DNA of 64,000 bases, from NCBI RefSeq assembly GCF_000222485.1, contig NC_015914.1:5996001-6060000 (forward strand). The letters run 5' to 3'. The DNA is from Cyclobacterium marinum DSM 745. GTDB taxonomy: Bacteria > Bacteroidota > Bacteroidia > Cytophagales > Cyclobacteriaceae. Within the stretch, counting starts at the first letter, position 1, and each line of letters starts with the position of its first letter. Made by a program: the position numbers and the translations under genes. This document shows, one piece after another, positions 54,511 to 63,356 of this stretch. The notes beneath the pieces were generated by a model. That model was not told the origin of the DNA. It made no database searches and worked only from the letters and a program-made list of their open reading frames with translations.

Positions 54511-54550
54511 TTGTCAATCAATATTGAAATCCATTATATAGTTTGATGGA

Positions 54551-54598
54551 CTACAAAAAGTAGACTGGTTAGGTAAAAGGCCAATCTACTTTTTGTAG
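54551..54598. terminator. strong bidirectional terminator
   Basis: Arms CTACAAAAAGTAGA (54551-54564) and TCTACTTTTTGTAG (54585-54598) form a perfect 14-bp stem with a T run after it on the plus strand. It ends the Gfo/Idh/MocA gene. Confidence 0.9.
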
Positions 54599-54631
54599 TT
54601 TTTTTTTATGATTTTTACCTGGTATCAAATA

Positions 54632-54665
54632 AATACGCCCCTGCATTTTTCAAAGCAGAGGCGTA
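54632..54665 (-). terminator. hairpin downstream of symporter operon
   Basis: TACGCCCCTGC pairs with GCAGAGGCGTA (one mismatch) around an A/T-rich loop, 70 bases after the symporter stop. The T tract on the minus strand is weak. Confidence 0.5.
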
Positions 54666-54735
54666 ATAAATATTTGATTGAATTCCTTAGATTGCTGAAC
54701 AATCAAGAGGTATATACATACATTTGTAGTTCTAA

Positions 54736-56157
54736 TTATTCATTGACTTTAGTGTCAGAAACCACGCGCTTTTCACTGCTCAGGTAACTTCCTACAGCAG
54801 AAATTCCAAGAATTATAAATAACAATAAGTCTAAACGATAACCAAAATACATGCTTGGAATAATCCCTCCCAAAGAAAGTAAGAATATGGCCAATCCACC
54901 TAAAGATAAATAAATCATTACAGGGGAAATTTTTCTATCACTTAAAATTCCCAATAAAATCATTGGTCCCATAATTCCTGTTCCGGCAAAACTCACCCTA
55001 GCAAGCAATACCAACTGATCGAAGACGATTATTGAGAAGATAAAAGCAATGGTAGAGAAAACGAATATTCCTATTTTTGTCCGTTTCATAATTACTTTCT
55101 CTGCACCTGTAAGCAATCCCCTCAACTCAGAACCCATGGCAAAAATCATGGCATTGGTAGTGGATAACCCGGCAGCAATCAGTCCTATAATAGCTAAAGC
55201 GGCAACAGCCTCATGCTGATCTTTTAGAAAAGCATTGGCAAAGAACTCATCTCTATCTAATTCTCCATAAAGGTCTGCTCCATACATGCCGATAAAAACC
55301 GTAGGAAGAATCACCAATATAGCAAATGCTCCCAATGAAACCGCCATCAACTTCATCGTATTCATGCTTTTCATTACCACAATTCTGGTAGTAAACTGAG
55401 GCTGAGTAACGGGTATCATCAAAATCGCTATAAGCGATGCAAGTAGAAACTGTGGAGTTAACAAACCTTGAGGGCCAGGGGTTGAAAGTAGTTCTTCTTT
55501 TACTGTGCCTACTTTTTCGAACATTGGTCCAATTCCTCCAAAATGATCTAAGCAAACCCATCCGATGATCCAAATCACTGCTAATAATAGCACACCTTGA
55601 ATGGCATCACTAAAGATTATTGCTTTTAATCCTCCGATCTCACTATAAGTCAACATGATCAAAACAATACCCAAGGACCATCCCCATGCCGGCAATGATT
55701 CCGGGAAAGCTGCATCCATAAATATGGCAATTCCTTGAATTTGAATCCCTACATAAGGAATCAAAAACAAAAAGGCGCTAAGAAAAAAGGTGTATCCTGC
55801 TAATTTGTTGTCGTAACAACGTGAAATCAGCCCTGACACCCCTCTAAACTCCATTCCTCTAACTTTTTTACGAATTTCGTAACCAAACCATAGCAATACA
55901 AACACCATGGCACCATCCGAAACCGCTAGAAAAATCCATGCCCCTATTCCGTTAATTCGGAAGAAGTCAGGCATTCCCAAAAAGGTAAACGTACTAAAAA
56001 GTGCTGCTGCAAATGTCAGCACCCCCAGAGAAAGGCCAATATTTCCACCGGCCATCATAAATTCTTCAGATGATCTCCCTTTCTTATAAGACTTGAGAGA
56101 AGCAAATACCAGCATGCCTGCGTATATCAGACCAAAAACCCAAACCCAGAAAATCAT
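54736..56157 (-). CDS. sodium:solute symporter (SSS family)
   Basis: A 473-residue inner-membrane transporter with about thirteen helices. FMMAGGNIGLSLGVLTFAAALFS near the start (in pieces), TYSEIGGLKAIIFSDAIQ (about 165-182) and LSTTNAMIFAMGSELRG near 315 are SSS signatures. It overlaps a 75-residue membrane protein by four bases and is the last gene of the uronate operon, so it probably imports the sugar acid or short oligosaccharide used by the enzymes upstream. Solute specificity cannot be read from the sequence. Confidence 0.9.
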   Translation of the reverse strand: MIFWVWVFGLIYAGMLVFASLKSYKKGRSSEEFMMAGGNIGLSLGVLTFAAALFSTFTFLGMPDFFRINGIGAWIFLAVSDGAMVFVLLWFGYEIRKKVRGMEFRGVSGLISRCYDNKLAGYTFFLSAFLFLIPYVGIQIQGIAIFMDAAFPESLPAWGWSLGIVLIMLTYSEIGGLKAIIFSDAIQGVLLLAVIWIIGWVCLDHFGGIGPMFEKVGTVKEELLSTPGPQGLLTPQFLLASLIAILMIPVTQPQFTTRIVVMKSMNTMKLMAVSLGAFAILVILPTVFIGMYGADLYGELDRDEFFANAFLKDQHEAVAALAIIGLIAAGLSTTNAMIFAMGSELRGLLTGAEKVIMKRTKIGIFVFSTIAFIFSIIVFDQLVLLARVSFAGTGIMGPMILLGILSDRKISPVMIYLSLGGLAIFLLSLGGIIPSMYFGYRLDLLLFIILGISAVGSYLSSEKRVVSDTKVNE

Positions 56158-56381
56158 AAATCGTCCTCCTCGTTTTGCATGCCCGGATGAACTCTAGTAC
56201 CGATAAAGGTAATTACAACCAATAATACGGTAATAATAAAACTTGTCCATAGACTGTAAGGAACGCCTCCCAACATGGGTTTGGCTACCCCTTGAGGAAT
56301 AATAAGGGGCGTATAGGTAATGATGCATAAGAAAACTGCTGCGAAGCAACATATTCTCCAGTATAATTTCTTTTTTTCCAT
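56154..56381 (-). CDS. small membrane partner of SSS symporter (DUF3311-like)
   Basis: A 75-residue protein with two transmembrane helices (about 8-28 and 44-62), joined by a loop with GGVPYSLW. Its size, the short G-x-P-x-x-x-x-W loop and coupling to an SSS transporter match the DUF3311-type small subunits that accompany such symporters. Its stop overlaps the symporter start as ATGA, so the two are translated together. The family call is tentative. Confidence 0.7.
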   Translation of the reverse strand: MEKKKLYWRICCFAAVFLCIITYTPLIIPQGVAKPMLGGVPYSLWTSFIITVLLVVITFIGTRVHPGMQNEEDDL

Positions 56382-56494
56382 TTGAATTGGGTTTAATATC
56401 TTGAATTGACAATATACAATTGTTGGTTGATTCTGCGCAAATATTTATATAAAAGGCCAAATGGCCGGAGTAAGCTCCGACCATTTGGTACTAT

Positions 56495-57265
56495 TTACAA
56501 TCTAGGCAAAGTCAAACCTCCATCTACCATGATCACTTGACCTGTAGAATACGGAAAATCACCCTTAGCTAAGGCTGTTACCGCCAAACCTACGTCTTCC
56601 GGCAATCCCCATCTTGGCTGGACCATCAGTCCTTCACCAATTAGTTTGTCGTATTTTTCTTTCACACCTGAAGTCATATCGGTAGCGATTACTCCAGGTC
56701 TAACTTCAAATACAGGAATATTGTATTCACCAAGTCTTACAGCGAACAATTGGGTGGCCATACTCATTCCGGCTTTGGCAACACAATATTCACCTCGGTT
56801 TACTGAAGCGACAGTGGCAGAAATTGAAGAAACATTGATAATTGAACCTGTAAAATCTTCTGCTTTACCTTTCTGCTCAATCATCCAGTTTGCGGCTAAC
56901 TGCGACAGGAAATAAGCTGAGTTTAGGTTGGTTTTCAATACATAATCGAAGCTCTCTTCTGTGGCTTCCAAAATGTCTTTTCTTTCCTTTGGCGCTACAC
57001 CTGCATTGTTTACCAAAACATTCAAGCGACCATAATGGGCGTTGATTTTGTCCATGATTCCTTGTCTCTCTTCAGCACTCCCTACATCTCCCCTGCAATA
57101 GACAACATCAGCTCCCAAAGCCTTCAATTCTTCAAGACTTGAAAGTACATCCTCTTCCTTTCGCATGCCGTTGATGGCAAGATCAAAATTTTGTTTGGCC
57201 AGGCATTTAGCAATTCCCAAACCAATTCCACGGGATCCCCCCGTGACTAAGGCTACTTTTTTCAT
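56495..57265 (-). CDS. SDR-family oxidoreductase in uronate operon
   Basis: A 256-residue classical short-chain dehydrogenase. It has TGGSRGIG (residues 8-15), NNAG (about 88-91), Ser in NVSSIS (about 141) and YCVAKAG (about 157-163). The C-terminus GQVIMVDGG is typical. It resembles FabG-like reductases, but its position among sugar-acid genes suggests reduction of a keto-sugar acid rather than a fatty-acid role. It lies 12 bases after the Gfo/Idh/MocA gene. Confidence 0.9.
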   Translation of the reverse strand: MKKVALVTGGSRGIGLGIAKCLAKQNFDLAINGMRKEEDVLSSLEELKALGADVVYCRGDVGSAEERQGIMDKINAHYGRLNVLVNNAGVAPKERKDILEATEESFDYVLKTNLNSAYFLSQLAANWMIEQKGKAEDFTGSIINVSSISATVASVNRGEYCVAKAGMSMATQLFAVRLGEYNIPVFEVRPGVIATDMTSGVKEKYDKLIGEGLMVQPRWGLPEDVGLAVTALAKGDFPYSTGQVIMVDGGLTLPRL

Positions 57266-57277
57266 GGGTTTGTTAAA

Positions 57278-58420
57278 TTATAGTTCCGGGATGTCTAACC
57301 AAGCTCTTTTCTCCCAGCTTTCTAAGCCTTTTTCAGCCAATTGTACACCTCTTGCACCTTCTTTCATGTCCCAAGGGAAAGGGGAATCAGTAACAATATG
57401 CTTCAAGAATAACTCCCACTGTACTTTAAATGCATTGTCCATAGGCTCTTGCTCCGGCACCTTAGACCAACCTTCGTAAAATTCAATTGGCTGAGGAATA
57501 TCAGGGTTCCAAACCGGTTTTGGGGTATTACCATAATGCTGAATGTAACATTCCCTCAAGCCGGCTACTGCAGAACCTTTGGTTCCATCCACTTGTACTG
57601 TAAGCAAGTCATCTCTTCTTACCCTAACCGTCCAAGATGAATTGAACTGGGCAATGATATCGCCTTCCAATTCAAATGTCGCATAGGCGGCATCATCTGC
57701 AGTACATTTGTAAGGTTTACCTTGCTCATCTACACGCTCTTTGATGTGAGTAGCTCCCATACAAGATACTGCCTTCACTTTACCGAAAATATTGTCCAAA
57801 ACATATCTCCAGTGACAAAGCATATCTACAATGATTCCCCCATCATCTTCTTTTCGATAATTCCAAGAAGGTCTTTGTGCAGGAATGGTCTGCCCTTCAA
57901 ATACCCAGTAACCAAACTCACCTCTTACGGAAAGAATCTCACCAAAAAATCCATTTTCTATTAACCTTTGAAGCTTTCTTAACCCTGGCAGCCATAACTT
58001 ATCCTGCACTACCCCATTTTTCACACCGGCTTCTTTACAGATTTTATGCAATTCCAAAGCAGTTTCAGTATCAACAGCCACAGGTTTTTCACAATAAATA
58101 TGCTTACCTGCTTTCACCGCTTGTTTTACAGCATCAGCTCTTCTGCCTGTAGTTTGGGCATCAAAGTAAACACTGTATTGGTCATCATTCATAACACTGT
58201 CCAAATCCGTAGTGTATTTGGAAACACCTGAACGCTTGCTTAAAGCTTTTAATTTGTCTTCATTTCTTCCCACCAATACCGGGTCAGGCATAATGGTATC
58301 TCCATTGTCTAATTTTACCCCACCTTGTTTAATAATTTCTGCGATACTACGCATCAAATGTTGGTTGGTGCCCATCCTTCCGGTGACACCGTTCATGATA
58401 ATTCCTACCTTGTGTTCCAT
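57278..58420 (-). CDS. Gfo/Idh/MocA-family oxidoreductase in uronate operon
   Basis: A 380-residue NAD(P)-dependent dehydrogenase. The dinucleotide loop is NGVTGRMGTNQH (residues 9-20). The signature YCEKPVAVD with catalytic Lys lies near 113. The conserved DKLWLPGLRKLQRLIENGF and DGGIIVDMLCHWRYVLD (Asp and His in the active site) follow. It lies between the isomerase and SDR genes, spaced 12 bases each way, so all are cotranscribed. Probably it oxidises a hydroxyl of a sugar acid; the exact substrate is unknown. Confidence 0.9.
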   Translation of the reverse strand: MEHKVGIIMNGVTGRMGTNQHLMRSIAEIIKQGGVKLDNGDTIMPDPVLVGRNEDKLKALSKRSGVSKYTTDLDSVMNDDQYSVYFDAQTTGRRADAVKQAVKAGKHIYCEKPVAVDTETALELHKICKEAGVKNGVVQDKLWLPGLRKLQRLIENGFFGEILSVRGEFGYWVFEGQTIPAQRPSWNYRKEDDGGIIVDMLCHWRYVLDNIFGKVKAVSCMGATHIKERVDEQGKPYKCTADDAAYATFELEGDIIAQFNSSWTVRVRRDDLLTVQVDGTKGSAVAGLRECYIQHYGNTPKPVWNPDIPQPIEFYEGWSKVPEQEPMDNAFKVQWELFLKHIVTDSPFPWDMKEGARGVQLAEKGLESWEKRAWLDIPEL

Positions 58421-58432
58421 TTCTATATTTTT

Positions 58433-59263
58433 TTAACTCTTATAATAACTTTCAACAATCTTGTCTAAAAACTCTTTTTGATCTCCTGCCCAATGTCTGT
58501 CAGAAAAAATTTCAACTTCATTGAACCCCGAAAAACCGGCTTCCTCTGCCCATCCTCTGATGGTAGGGATATCTATACAACCTTCTCCCATTAAACCCCT
58601 GTCATTCAAGAAGTCTACGGTTGGACACATCCAGTCACAAATGTGAAAAGCATATAGATTGTCATTGCGCCCACATCTTAATAATTCTTCTCGTAAGTCA
58701 GGATCCCACCACAGGTGGTAAACATCAGCGGCAACACCAACATGATCCGAACCTATGGCTTCTGCCATATCATTGGCCTGTCCCATGGTATTTACAGCCG
58801 ATCTGGTATCTGCATACATGGGATGCAAAGGTTCGATTGCCAGTTTTACTCCATGTTCAATGGCAAAAGGCAATACCTTTTCAATCCCATCTTTAATTTG
58901 TTCACGAGACTTTACCAAAGATTGCCCTGGATCAGCACCACATACCAATACGATCATGGGTGCACCCAATGCAGCAGCCTCTTCAATAGCCTTTAAATTA
59001 TCTTGGATGGCCTGTTCTCGGGTTTTTGAAGAAACTGAAGGGAAAAAACCTCCCCTCACCAAGGAAACGATCTCTAACCCATGACTTCTTAGTCTCTCTC
59101 CGGAAGCTGCAATATCTCTACCCCCCAGGTATTGACGCCATACGGAAATACCTTTTACTCCTACCCTTTCGTAGTTTTCAGCGGCTTCTTCCAAGCTCCA
59201 AGGCTTTGTAGTAATGGTGTGTACACAAAGCTTACTTAAATCTTTTATAGGTTTCGCACTCAT
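58433..59263 (-). CDS. sugar phosphate isomerase/epimerase (TIM barrel)
   Basis: A 276-residue cytoplasmic xylose-isomerase-like TIM-barrel enzyme. Metal-ligand regions are visible: LAIEPLHPMYAD (Glu, about 150-161), GVAADVYHLWWD (Asp, about 182-193), HICDW (His, about 215), and NEVEIFSDRHW (Glu, about 250). I use the ATG at 59263, which overlaps the stop of the GH88 gene as ATGA; the longer frame starts with TTG. It likely interconverts keto and aldo forms of a sugar acid derived from GH88 products. Confidence 0.9.
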   Translation of the reverse strand: MSAKPIKDLSKLCVHTITTKPWSLEEAAENYERVGVKGISVWRQYLGGRDIAASGERLRSHGLEIVSLVRGGFFPSVSSKTREQAIQDNLKAIEEAAALGAPMIVLVCGADPGQSLVKSREQIKDGIEKVLPFAIEHGVKLAIEPLHPMYADTRSAVNTMGQANDMAEAIGSDHVGVAADVYHLWWDPDLREELLRCGRNDNLYAFHICDWMCPTVDFLNDRGLMGEGCIDIPTIRGWAEEAGFSGFNEVEIFSDRHWAGDQKEFLDKIVESYYKS

Positions 59264-60642
59264 GACAGACAATTAAAGAAAGTATAATAAGTATCCTTGT
59301 CTATGATGCGTTGTACATACAATGCCAGCTCTCTTGCATGATAATCCCCCCACATGCTGGATTCATTACAAGCAATTTTTTGGCCTGCAGGTACATTGTC
59401 CCATCCGTTTGGTTCATGATAAATAGAATGCAAAAGCAAACCTTGATGATTTTTATCAGTGCTAAGGTAGGGCTCATCTAACAAAGTTTTTAGGACGGTA
59501 AGGCCTGCTTGCCAGTATGTATTTCCTTTTTTCTCATCCCCGTTTTTCTTTAGGTAATGACCTAGTCTCAATAATCCCTGAGCACCAATAGCAGCAGCAG
59601 AACTATCTACCGGCTCGAAGTCATTGTAAGGGTCAGCAGGACGAGAAAGGTAATCCCCTAACTTATGAAGATTAGGTGCTCCAGTATCCCAATAAGGAAT
59701 GCCGTCTGTAGGTGTATGCTCGATGTAAAAATCGCAAGATGCTGTGGCTGCTTTTAACAAAAATGCTTTAATTTCTGCAGGATCTCCATAGGCTTTTAAT
59801 GAAGTTTCCGATAGCGTCTCTATGTATTCTAACTCTTCAGCAAAACCACACATGGCCCAAGCCAACCCACGCGTCCAAGTAGAGAATCCTGTATATCCTT
59901 GCTGAGAATTAGGGCAACGATAATTGCCATCATTGGTATTAAAAACACTCTCATGAGCAGTTCTACCCCATAGATCATACCGGTCTCTACCTTCACCATA
60001 ATATACAGAATAATCGGCTGTCGCTTTGGCATGTTGCAAACCTCTCACAAGAAGATTGACTTTCTTGTCATTCTCTTCTTGAAGCACATGTCCCAAGCTA
60101 TGGCTAAGCATCAAAATCCTTACGGTTCTGATGGTATCCACAAAGAGTGAATGAGGGCCATTGAATGAATACATAAATCCACCATCTTTGATGGGAGACC
60201 ATCGGCTGGCTTGCACAGCACCTGAAATCTTCAATGCCAATTCATAATAATTCTTTTCCCATTCAACATAAGGAATTTTTTCCTCCACCATTAGTCTTAA
60301 TAAATTACCATAGGTGCTGACATTGTTGAAACCATGGTCATGTACCCCTGTGTGGCTAATGTGAGGGGCCATATACTGATGCGTTTTTAGCTTTCCTTTT
60401 TCCAGAAAGCTTTTCTCACCTGTAGCATCAAACTGCAAGATGGAAGAGCCAAACTGGAAACCTTGTGTCCATTCGGTCCAACCTCTGGTTGCATATTTTC
60501 CATCTACTGTAAAAACAGGGGAACCTTGGTTTTGGGGGTATTCCTTTTCAATTGCGGAGATTTTCTCAGCAGAGAGTTGCCAAAATTTATCCAGAGCAGA
60601 TTTTAGATCTTTAGCTTGGATTTCAGAATCAATTGCAATCAT
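59260..60642 (-). CDS. GH88-like unsaturated uronyl hydrolase
   Basis: A 460-residue enzyme with the (alpha/alpha)6 fold of glycoside hydrolase family 88, which cleaves the unsaturated uronic acid from products of polysaccharide lyases. Visible motifs are HDHGFNNVSTYG (about 98-109), with an Asp in the usual position, TRGLAWAMCGF (about 265-275), PVDSSAAAIGAQGLLRLG (about 340-357), and NESSMWGDYHARELAL near the end. No signal peptide is present, so it acts in the cytoplasm after uptake. It is the first gene of the operon and is translationally coupled to the isomerase. The polymer (ulvan, alginate, pectin or other) is undetermined. Confidence 0.85.
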   Translation of the reverse strand: MIAIDSEIQAKDLKSALDKFWQLSAEKISAIEKEYPQNQGSPVFTVDGKYATRGWTEWTQGFQFGSSILQFDATGEKSFLEKGKLKTHQYMAPHISHTGVHDHGFNNVSTYGNLLRLMVEEKIPYVEWEKNYYELALKISGAVQASRWSPIKDGGFMYSFNGPHSLFVDTIRTVRILMLSHSLGHVLQEENDKKVNLLVRGLQHAKATADYSVYYGEGRDRYDLWGRTAHESVFNTNDGNYRCPNSQQGYTGFSTWTRGLAWAMCGFAEELEYIETLSETSLKAYGDPAEIKAFLLKAATASCDFYIEHTPTDGIPYWDTGAPNLHKLGDYLSRPADPYNDFEPVDSSAAAIGAQGLLRLGHYLKKNGDEKKGNTYWQAGLTVLKTLLDEPYLSTDKNHQGLLLHSIYHEPNGWDNVPAGQKIACNESSMWGDYHARELALYVQRIIDKDTYYTFFNCLS

Positions 60643-60795
60643 ACATTTAATGGGTTTAAGTTTATTTTGGAATTGTGATTTGTAGCTTTAAAATTCAGTA
60701 TTATAATCTGATTTATAAAAGGTCAAATCATGCACTTTTTGTTTAAGATGATAAAGATATCTTAAAATTCATCTAATATAAAGGCATTTTTCACC
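60643..60795. other. promoter region of the uronate operon
   Basis: 153 bases lie between the AraC-type gene and GH88, both on the minus strand. It must contain the operon promoter. A TTTG occurs about 18 bp before an imperfect TAATACTG, too weak for a firm call. Confidence 0.35.
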
Positions 60796-61692
60796 CTATT
60801 GCTGGTACTTTTCGTTTTCCACCCATCTAAACTCAGATGGAGAAACACCCGTTTTCTTTTTAAAAATCCTGCTAAAATAGGATGGGTCAGGATAGTTAAG
60901 TTCATATGCTATTTCCTTATTCGAAAGGTCTGTATAGATAAGGTACCGTTTGGCCTGAAGCATTAAACGCTCCAAAATCACCTCTCCGGCCGTCATCCCA
61001 GTAATTTTTTTTACATGTTTATTTAGCATACTTGGCGAAAGCTTCATTTTATCAGCAAAATCCTGCACCTGATGTACTTGCTTAAAATGATGTTCAACCA
61101 GCGCGTTGAATTGTTGAACCAATGCAAAATCCGGATCCAAGGTATTATTTTTGTCAGCAAAATACCTTAGGTAAAATTGCTTACACTTGATCAAGAAAAT
61201 CTGAAGATAATTATTTAAGATTGCTGTTGTAAAACTATTCCATTTTTTATACTCTTTCCCTATCACCTCTATCAAATCTAAAAGATCTTTAAAATCCTCC
61301 TCATTTAAATTGAGAATTGGCACCAAGGTAGGATTGTTGAAATAAGGTAGTTGAAAAAGAAATTCTTCATTTTTTGTATCCAAAGCATAAAATTCTCTAG
61401 AAAAGACCATTAGGTATCCATGGTAGTCATTTTCTCTACTGATTTTATGTACTTGCCCGGGCGTGAGAAAATGCACACTTCTTGAATGGATAGCATGGCT
61501 GTTGAAATCAATCTCATGCTTTCCCGCTCCATTTACAAAAACACATATCTCATAATATTTATGTCGATGAGGTCTATCAGTCTCATGAGGATAGGTACTA
61601 TTTTGAATGGTTTTTCCTTGAACTTCATAAATTTGGAATGCCCTTTTGTTAGTAATTTTGGGCATTTCATACGTTTTGATAGGCTCTTGCAT
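60796..61692 (-). CDS. AraC-family transcriptional regulator
   Basis: A 298-residue regulator with an N-terminal cupin-like sensor domain (HRHKYYEICVFVNGAGKHEI and HFLTPGQVHKI, about 45-90) and a C-terminal double helix-turn-helix (about 195-290). LSPSMLNKHVKKITGM, SNKEIAYELNYPDPSYFSRI and FKKKTGVSPSEFR are classical AraC elements. It directly precedes the GH88 operon on the same strand, so it is the likely local activator, responding to a sugar acid. Confidence 0.93.
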   Translation of the reverse strand: MQEPIKTYEMPKITNKRAFQIYEVQGKTIQNSTYPHETDRPHRHKYYEICVFVNGAGKHEIDFNSHAIHSRSVHFLTPGQVHKISRENDYHGYLMVFSREFYALDTKNEEFLFQLPYFNNPTLVPILNLNEEDFKDLLDLIEVIGKEYKKWNSFTTAILNNYLQIFLIKCKQFYLRYFADKNNTLDPDFALVQQFNALVEHHFKQVHQVQDFADKMKLSPSMLNKHVKKITGMTAGEVILERLMLQAKRYLIYTDLSNKEIAYELNYPDPSYFSRIFKKKTGVSPSEFRWVENEKYQQ

Positions 61693-61878
61693 GACAATCG
61701 GTATGTTAAACCTCTAAGGTAATCAAAAATATAAAATGTATTTTTCAAAAATCGTTAATAACATAGCTTAAAACAATACAATTTTTATCAAAAAATCACA
61801 TAGCCAATACTATTTTTAATTATAATGTATTTTTTTAGTATTTTCATTGTCATATTTTTAATTTCAATAGGTTTGTTT

Positions 61879-61886
61879 TACCTTTG
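61879..61886 (+). promoter_or_regulatory. promoter -7 box for tRNA-like gene
   Basis: TACCTTTG is an exact TAnnTTTG match ending 34 bases before the mature 5' end of the tRNA-like gene. A good TTTG at the ideal -33 distance is not evident. Confidence 0.5.
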
Positions 61887-61919
61887 AAACATCAAACAGA
61901 GTCAAATGGTCTCTTATAC

Positions 61920-62043
61920 TGTAGGATGATGAAACTGGCAGACATGCCCTCCTGTCTCGAGGGTGGAGATCTCAGGATAAAGAAAATAGCGAGCTCGTAT
62001 TTTTCCTAACTGCTCCGTGGAGGTTCGACTCCTTCTCCTACAG
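61920..62043 (+). tRNA. unusual class II tRNA-like gene, anticodon GUC, giant variable arm
   Basis: A full cloverleaf can be drawn. The acceptor is TGTAGGA with TCCTACA (7 bp). The D-stem is ATG with CAT, around a Leu-type AAACTGGCAGA loop. The anticodon stem is CCCTC with GAGGG, around loop CTGTCTC (anticodon GTC, 61954-61956). The T-stem is GGAGG with CCTTC around TTCGACT. Base 73 is G, and the next bases GCA-type do not encode CCA. The variable region is 55 nt (61964-62018) instead of 4-24. It folds as GGAG/CTCC, AGGA/TCCT and AAAATA/TATTTT stems capped by CGAGCTCG. The body looks like tRNA-Leu, but GUC, G73 and C38 are aspartate identity bases. A promoter-like box and a terminator flank it. 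Charging and function are unknown. Confidence 0.75.
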
Positions 62044-62074
62044 CAGGTTATTTTGGGTTTATTGTTAATTGACT

Positions 62075-62103
62075 AAAGCTATGAGACATTGTTTCATAGC
62101 TTT
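62075..62103 (+). terminator. terminator of tRNA-like gene
   Basis: Perfect 10-bp arms AAAGCTATGA (62075-62084) and TCATAGCTTT (62094-62103), with a T run after them, 32 bases downstream of the tRNA-like 3' end. Confidence 0.9.
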
Positions 62104-62181
62104 TTTGTTTTCCCCCTGGCTTAAATCCTTTCAATGAGTGTTATTAAAAATAATAGAAAAAATAAAATAGGCATAAAATAA

Positions 62182-62208
62182 AAAAGCAGGAGAATATCCC
62201 CTGCTTTT
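62182..62208 (-). terminator. terminator of DUF3078 gene
   Basis: Arms AAAAGCAGG (62182-62190) and CCTGCTTTT (62200-62208) with a T-rich tail on the minus strand, about 105 bases after the DUF3078 stop. Confidence 0.8.
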
Positions 62209-62312
62209 TATTTTGAAAACTAAACCAACTATTATTTAACTACCATAATACAAACAAAATTAACAATACCTGATTAAAAACCAAATTAACCTGATAAAAA
62301 ATGGTTAATAAT

Positions 62313-63215
62313 CTATTTTTTGTTACCCACTTTATATAATATACCCAATGCTAAGCCTTGGCTATACTGAACCCCCGGATCCTGATCTATATCATATAAG
62401 GATATACCTGTAAGGGTTACGTTAATAATATTAGAAATTTTGGCGGTTAGGGTTACATCCAATCTATGATCTATATTTTTCATGGAAAGCGTCTCATAGT
62501 TGGCGAACATGGTGTACCTTGATTTTAAGTTAAGGTTTTCTGAAAGATTCTTATCCAAACTGGCAAAAACCTGCATGGCTAACCATTCCACTCTAACCGT
62601 TTCCCCTGCCGGCACCCCATAATTTGCCGGTACATTTGCAATAATTTGATTGTCCGTAACGAAAGTAAATCTTGGTGAAAACGGACCTATTCTTAAGAAA
62701 AACTCTTTATTAGGCTTGAATTCAAAACCTAAGGATGAAGTCAGGTACCCCGGAGCCATAAACTTAGATATCAATGATTTGGTACCATCATCATTGTAAG
62801 TATAACCTTCTGCAAACTGGGAAAGGTAATTTACTGAGAAGTAACTTGACCACTTATTGCTTAACTGATACCCTAATTTTGTATCCAGAAATATTCTGTC
62901 ATTGGACTTTCGTGTCCCTTCCCCCTCGTTTCTAACTATCCCGAATAAAAGCTCCAACTCATTGTCCCAAGAAATTTTATCTTTTTGGTAAAGGGCTTTA
63001 CCTGCAATGATACTTCCAAAAGCCACAGAATTTACTCCTCCGGCTTTCCAGTTATTACTAAATCCGGCCTGATTAAAGTTCAACCCTGCACTAAATTCGG
63101 ATTGCCAGTATGATGTGTCTGTTGGAGTCTGCTCTGAAGCATCCGTACCACCCTGTGCCAGGGTTAAATTTATTGCTAGAACAAAAACCAGTAAGGTTAG
63201 TATAAAATTTTTCAT
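62313..63215 (-). CDS. DUF3078 domain outer-membrane-type protein
   Basis: A 300-residue exported protein with a signal peptide ending LTLAQ (about residue 20). The mature part opens WQSEFSAGLNFNQAGFSNNWKAGG, here cut in two for length, the hallmark of DUF3078. It continues as amphipathic beta-strands (LGYQLSNKWSSYFSVNYLSQF, LDVTLTAKISNIINVTLTGIS in pieces), suggesting a small beta-barrel. The function is not known. It has its own terminator and diverges from the DUF202 gene. Confidence 0.9.
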   Translation of the reverse strand: MKNFILTLLVFVLAINLTLAQGGTDASEQTPTDTSYWQSEFSAGLNFNQAGFSNNWKAGGVNSVAFGSIIAGKALYQKDKISWDNELELLFGIVRNEGEGTRKSNDRIFLDTKLGYQLSNKWSSYFSVNYLSQFAEGYTYNDDGTKSLISKFMAPGYLTSSLGFEFKPNKEFFLRIGPFSPRFTFVTDNQIIANVPANYGVPAGETVRVEWLAMQVFASLDKNLSENLNLKSRYTMFANYETLSMKNIDHRLDVTLTAKISNIINVTLTGISLYDIDQDPGVQYSQGLALGILYKVGNKK

Positions 63216-63356
63216 GCTTTACTTTATTAATTTTCAATAATTGTGTATCTAAATTGAATTATTAAAAGAATTGAACCCTTATTATCAATTACTTTTAACT
63301 AAATTTATCAGTAATGAGCCTAATATAATTGCAAAATCTAAACAAAGCGCAAATCT

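Noticed and set aside
61920..62043. tmRNA or T-box reading of the tRNA-like sequence
   Set aside because: There is no tag-peptide frame or pseudoknot region and no downstream aminoacyl-related gene; all tRNA arms including the anticodon arm are intact and a terminator follows directly.
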